Assembly: GCA_013203755.1 (NCBI GenBank) | Contig: JABMPI010000083.1 | Span: 1 to 7,167, forward strand | DNA length: 7,167 bases | Direction of reading: 5' to 3' | Source of the DNA: Bacteroidota bacterium | GTDB lineage: Bacteria > Bacteroidota > Bacteroidia > Bacteroidales > Prolixibacteraceae | Shown here: positions 6,317 to 7,167 of the stretch, in pieces | How positions within the stretch are numbered: position 1 is the stretch's first letter | How the letters are laid out: each line of letters begins with the position of its first letter | Made by a program: the position numbers and the translations under genes | Notes under the pieces: generated by a model | Database searches by the model: none | Seen by the model: only the letters and a program-made list of their open reading frames with translations | Told to the model about the DNA's origin: nothing

Positions 6317-6332
6317 TGGCACAATCATTGAT
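6317..6332 (+). promoter_or_regulatory. Sigma-54-like (-24/-12) promoter for dnaK
   Basis: TGGCAC-N5-TTGAT (6317-6332) matches the sigma-54 consensus TGGCAC-N5-TTGCA with the correct GG-to-G spacing; the clear deviation is A for C in the -12 GC pair. The predicted start of transcription is near 6343, leaving a 37-nt A-rich leader before dnaK. I see no Bacteroidota housekeeping promoter or CIRCE element that would fit better in this gap. Dependence on RpoN and an activator is inferred, not shown. Confidence 0.5.
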
Positions 6333-6379
6333 AATTGGCAGACGTAAAATTTAGAAAGAATAATTAAATAAATATAGTA

Positions 6380-7167
6380 ATGGGAAAAATTATTGGAATT
6401 GACTTAGGAACCACAAACTCGTGTGTTTCTGTAATGGAGGGTAACGAGCCTGTCGTTATTCCCAATAGCGAAGGAAAACGTACAACACCTTCAATTGTAG
6501 CATTTATTGAAAATGGTGAGCGTAAAGTTGGTGACCCTGCAAAACGTCAGGCAATTACTAATCCTACAAAAACAATATCTTCAATCAAAAGATTCATGGG
6601 CGAAACTTTCGACAGAGTTTCAAAAGAGGTTGGCCGTGTTCCTTATAAAGTGGTTAAAGGCGACAACAACACTCCTCGTGTTTTAATCGACGACCGCAAA
6701 TATTCTCCACAAGAAATTTCAGCAATGGTACTTCAGAAAATGAAAAAAACCGCTGAAGATTATCTTGGTCAGGAAGTTACCGAAGCAGTAATTACTGTTC
6801 CAGCATATTTTAGCGACTCGCAACGTCAGGCAACAAAAGAAGCTGGTGAAATTGCAGGTTTACAGGTGCGCCGTATTATCAATGAACCGACTGCTGCTGC
6901 GTTGGCATACGGAATGGATAAAATGAATAAGGACATGAAAATTGCAGTGTTCGACCTTGGTGGTGGTACATTCGATATTTCAATTCTTGAATTGGGCGAC
7001 GGTGTATTCGAAGTAAAATCTACCGATGGTGATACTCACCTTGGAGGTGACGATTTCGACCATGTAATTATTGACTGGTTAGCTGGCGAATTCAAAAACG
7101 ACGAAGGTATTGACTTGAGAAAAGACCCAATGGCTTTGCAACGTTTGAAAGAGGCTGCTGAAAAAGC
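6380..7167 (+). CDS. dnaK: Chaperone DnaK (Hsp70), N-terminal part, cut by the window edge
   Basis: Open reading frame from the ATG at 6380 to the window end, giving 262 complete codons of a protein normally about 640 aa long. It is the ATP-binding actin-like domain of Hsp70, the cytosolic chaperone that works with DnaJ and GrpE. Visible motifs are the phosphate-1 loop IGIDLGTTNSCV (5-16), EGKRTTPSIVAF (31-42), VPAYFSDSQRQATKEAG (140-156), the linker-contact INEPTAAALAYG (167-178), the phosphate-2 loop VFDLGGGTFDIS (190-201) and GDTHLGGDDFD (217-227), whose threonine corresponds to E. coli T199. All nucleotide-contact motifs are intact. The start is fixed by the conserved MGKIIGIDLG opening. 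The gene is transcribed away from the acyltransferase, and the sigma-54-like promoter lies 48-63 nt upstream of the start codon. The substrate-binding domain lies outside the window. Confidence 0.98.
   Translation, partial: MGKIIGIDLGTTNSCVSVMEGNEPVVIPNSEGKRTTPSIVAFIENGERKVGDPAKRQAITNPTKTISSIKRFMGETFDRVSKEVGRVPYKVVKGDNNTPRVLIDDRKYSPQEISAMVLQKMKKTAEDYLGQEVTEAVITVPAYFSDSQRQATKEAGEIAGLQVRRIINEPTAAALAYGMDKMNKDMKIAVFDLGGGTFDISILELGDGVFEVKSTDGDTHLGGDDFDHVIIDWLAGEFKNDEGIDLRKDPMALQRLKEAAEK

Larger units (their letters stand above)
6000..6379. other. Divergent intergenic region between the acyltransferase gene and dnaK
   Basis: This 380-bp gap holds no convincing gene. It contains a pair of TTTAnTAAA palindromes beside the acyltransferase start, a T-run near 6087-6100, a pyrimidine-rich plus-strand stretch (about 6188-6237), a weak dyad (6228-6254) and a sigma-54-like promoter (6317-6332). 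A 73-codon open frame at 6110-6331 has low-complexity composition, runs through the promoter and resembles nothing I know. No CIRCE element (TTAGCACTC-N9-GAGTGCTAA) is present. Confidence 0.7.

Noticed and set aside
6110..6331. Plus-strand open frame of 73 codons upstream of dnaK
   Set aside because: Runs through the sigma-54-like promoter, has low-complexity Phe/Ser-rich sequence and no plausible start context; better explained as non-coding.
6000..6379. CIRCE operator for HrcA upstream of dnaK
   Set aside because: I looked for TTAGCACTC-N9-GAGTGCTAA; only an isolated GAGTGC (6020-6025) appears, without a partner arm.

Overview
The window looks like a piece of a Bacteroidota chromosome, probably a marine or sediment member of the Bacteroidia; a Marinilabiliales/Prolixibacteraceae-type genome is my guess from overall feel, not a demonstrated placement. 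Supporting signs are AT-rich intergenic DNA, no clear Shine-Dalgarno sequences, several matches to the Bacteroidota promoter pattern (TTTG or TTG, then about 19-23 bases, then TAnnTTTG), signal peptides ending in A-Q, and a secreted glucosaminidase with two LysM domains. It reads as a compact housekeeping region. I see no transposase, integrase, CRISPR array, tRNA, rRNA, phage gene or defence system.

Layout, left to right: three copies of a GAAAACTGCGACT-type repeat separated by T-runs (3-99); a minus-strand secreted peptidoglycan glucosaminidase with two LysM domains (102-1043); a plus-strand cytidine deaminase (1328-1810) that overlaps by 23 bp, tail to tail, a minus-strand RluA-family pseudouridine synthase (1788-2498); minus-strand panB (2615-3430); and a divergent, regulator-like gap (3431-3588). 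Next come a plus-strand putative outer-membrane beta-barrel protein of unknown function (3589-4893), which shares a palindromic TTAA stop with a minus-strand multi-pass membrane acyltransferase of the HGSNAT/DUF5009 type (4890-5999); a 380-bp divergent gap (6000-6379); and the first 262 codons of dnaK (6380 to the window edge).

The genes do not form one pathway. They cover cell-wall turnover, pyrimidine salvage, RNA modification, pantothenate/CoA synthesis, an envelope protein, amino-sugar or glycan acylation, and protein folding. The only plausible co-transcribed pair is panB followed by the pseudouridine synthase, and the 116-bp gap between them leaves that open.

The most interesting signals are regulatory. 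There is a near-consensus sigma-54 (-24/-12) promoter 37 nt upstream of dnaK, with no CIRCE element, and a weak dyad at enhancer distance upstream of it. A pair of TTTAnTAAA palindromes sits just before the acyltransferase start, and an imperfect direct repeat overlaps the outer-membrane gene's promoter. I found no convincing new multi-gene system.
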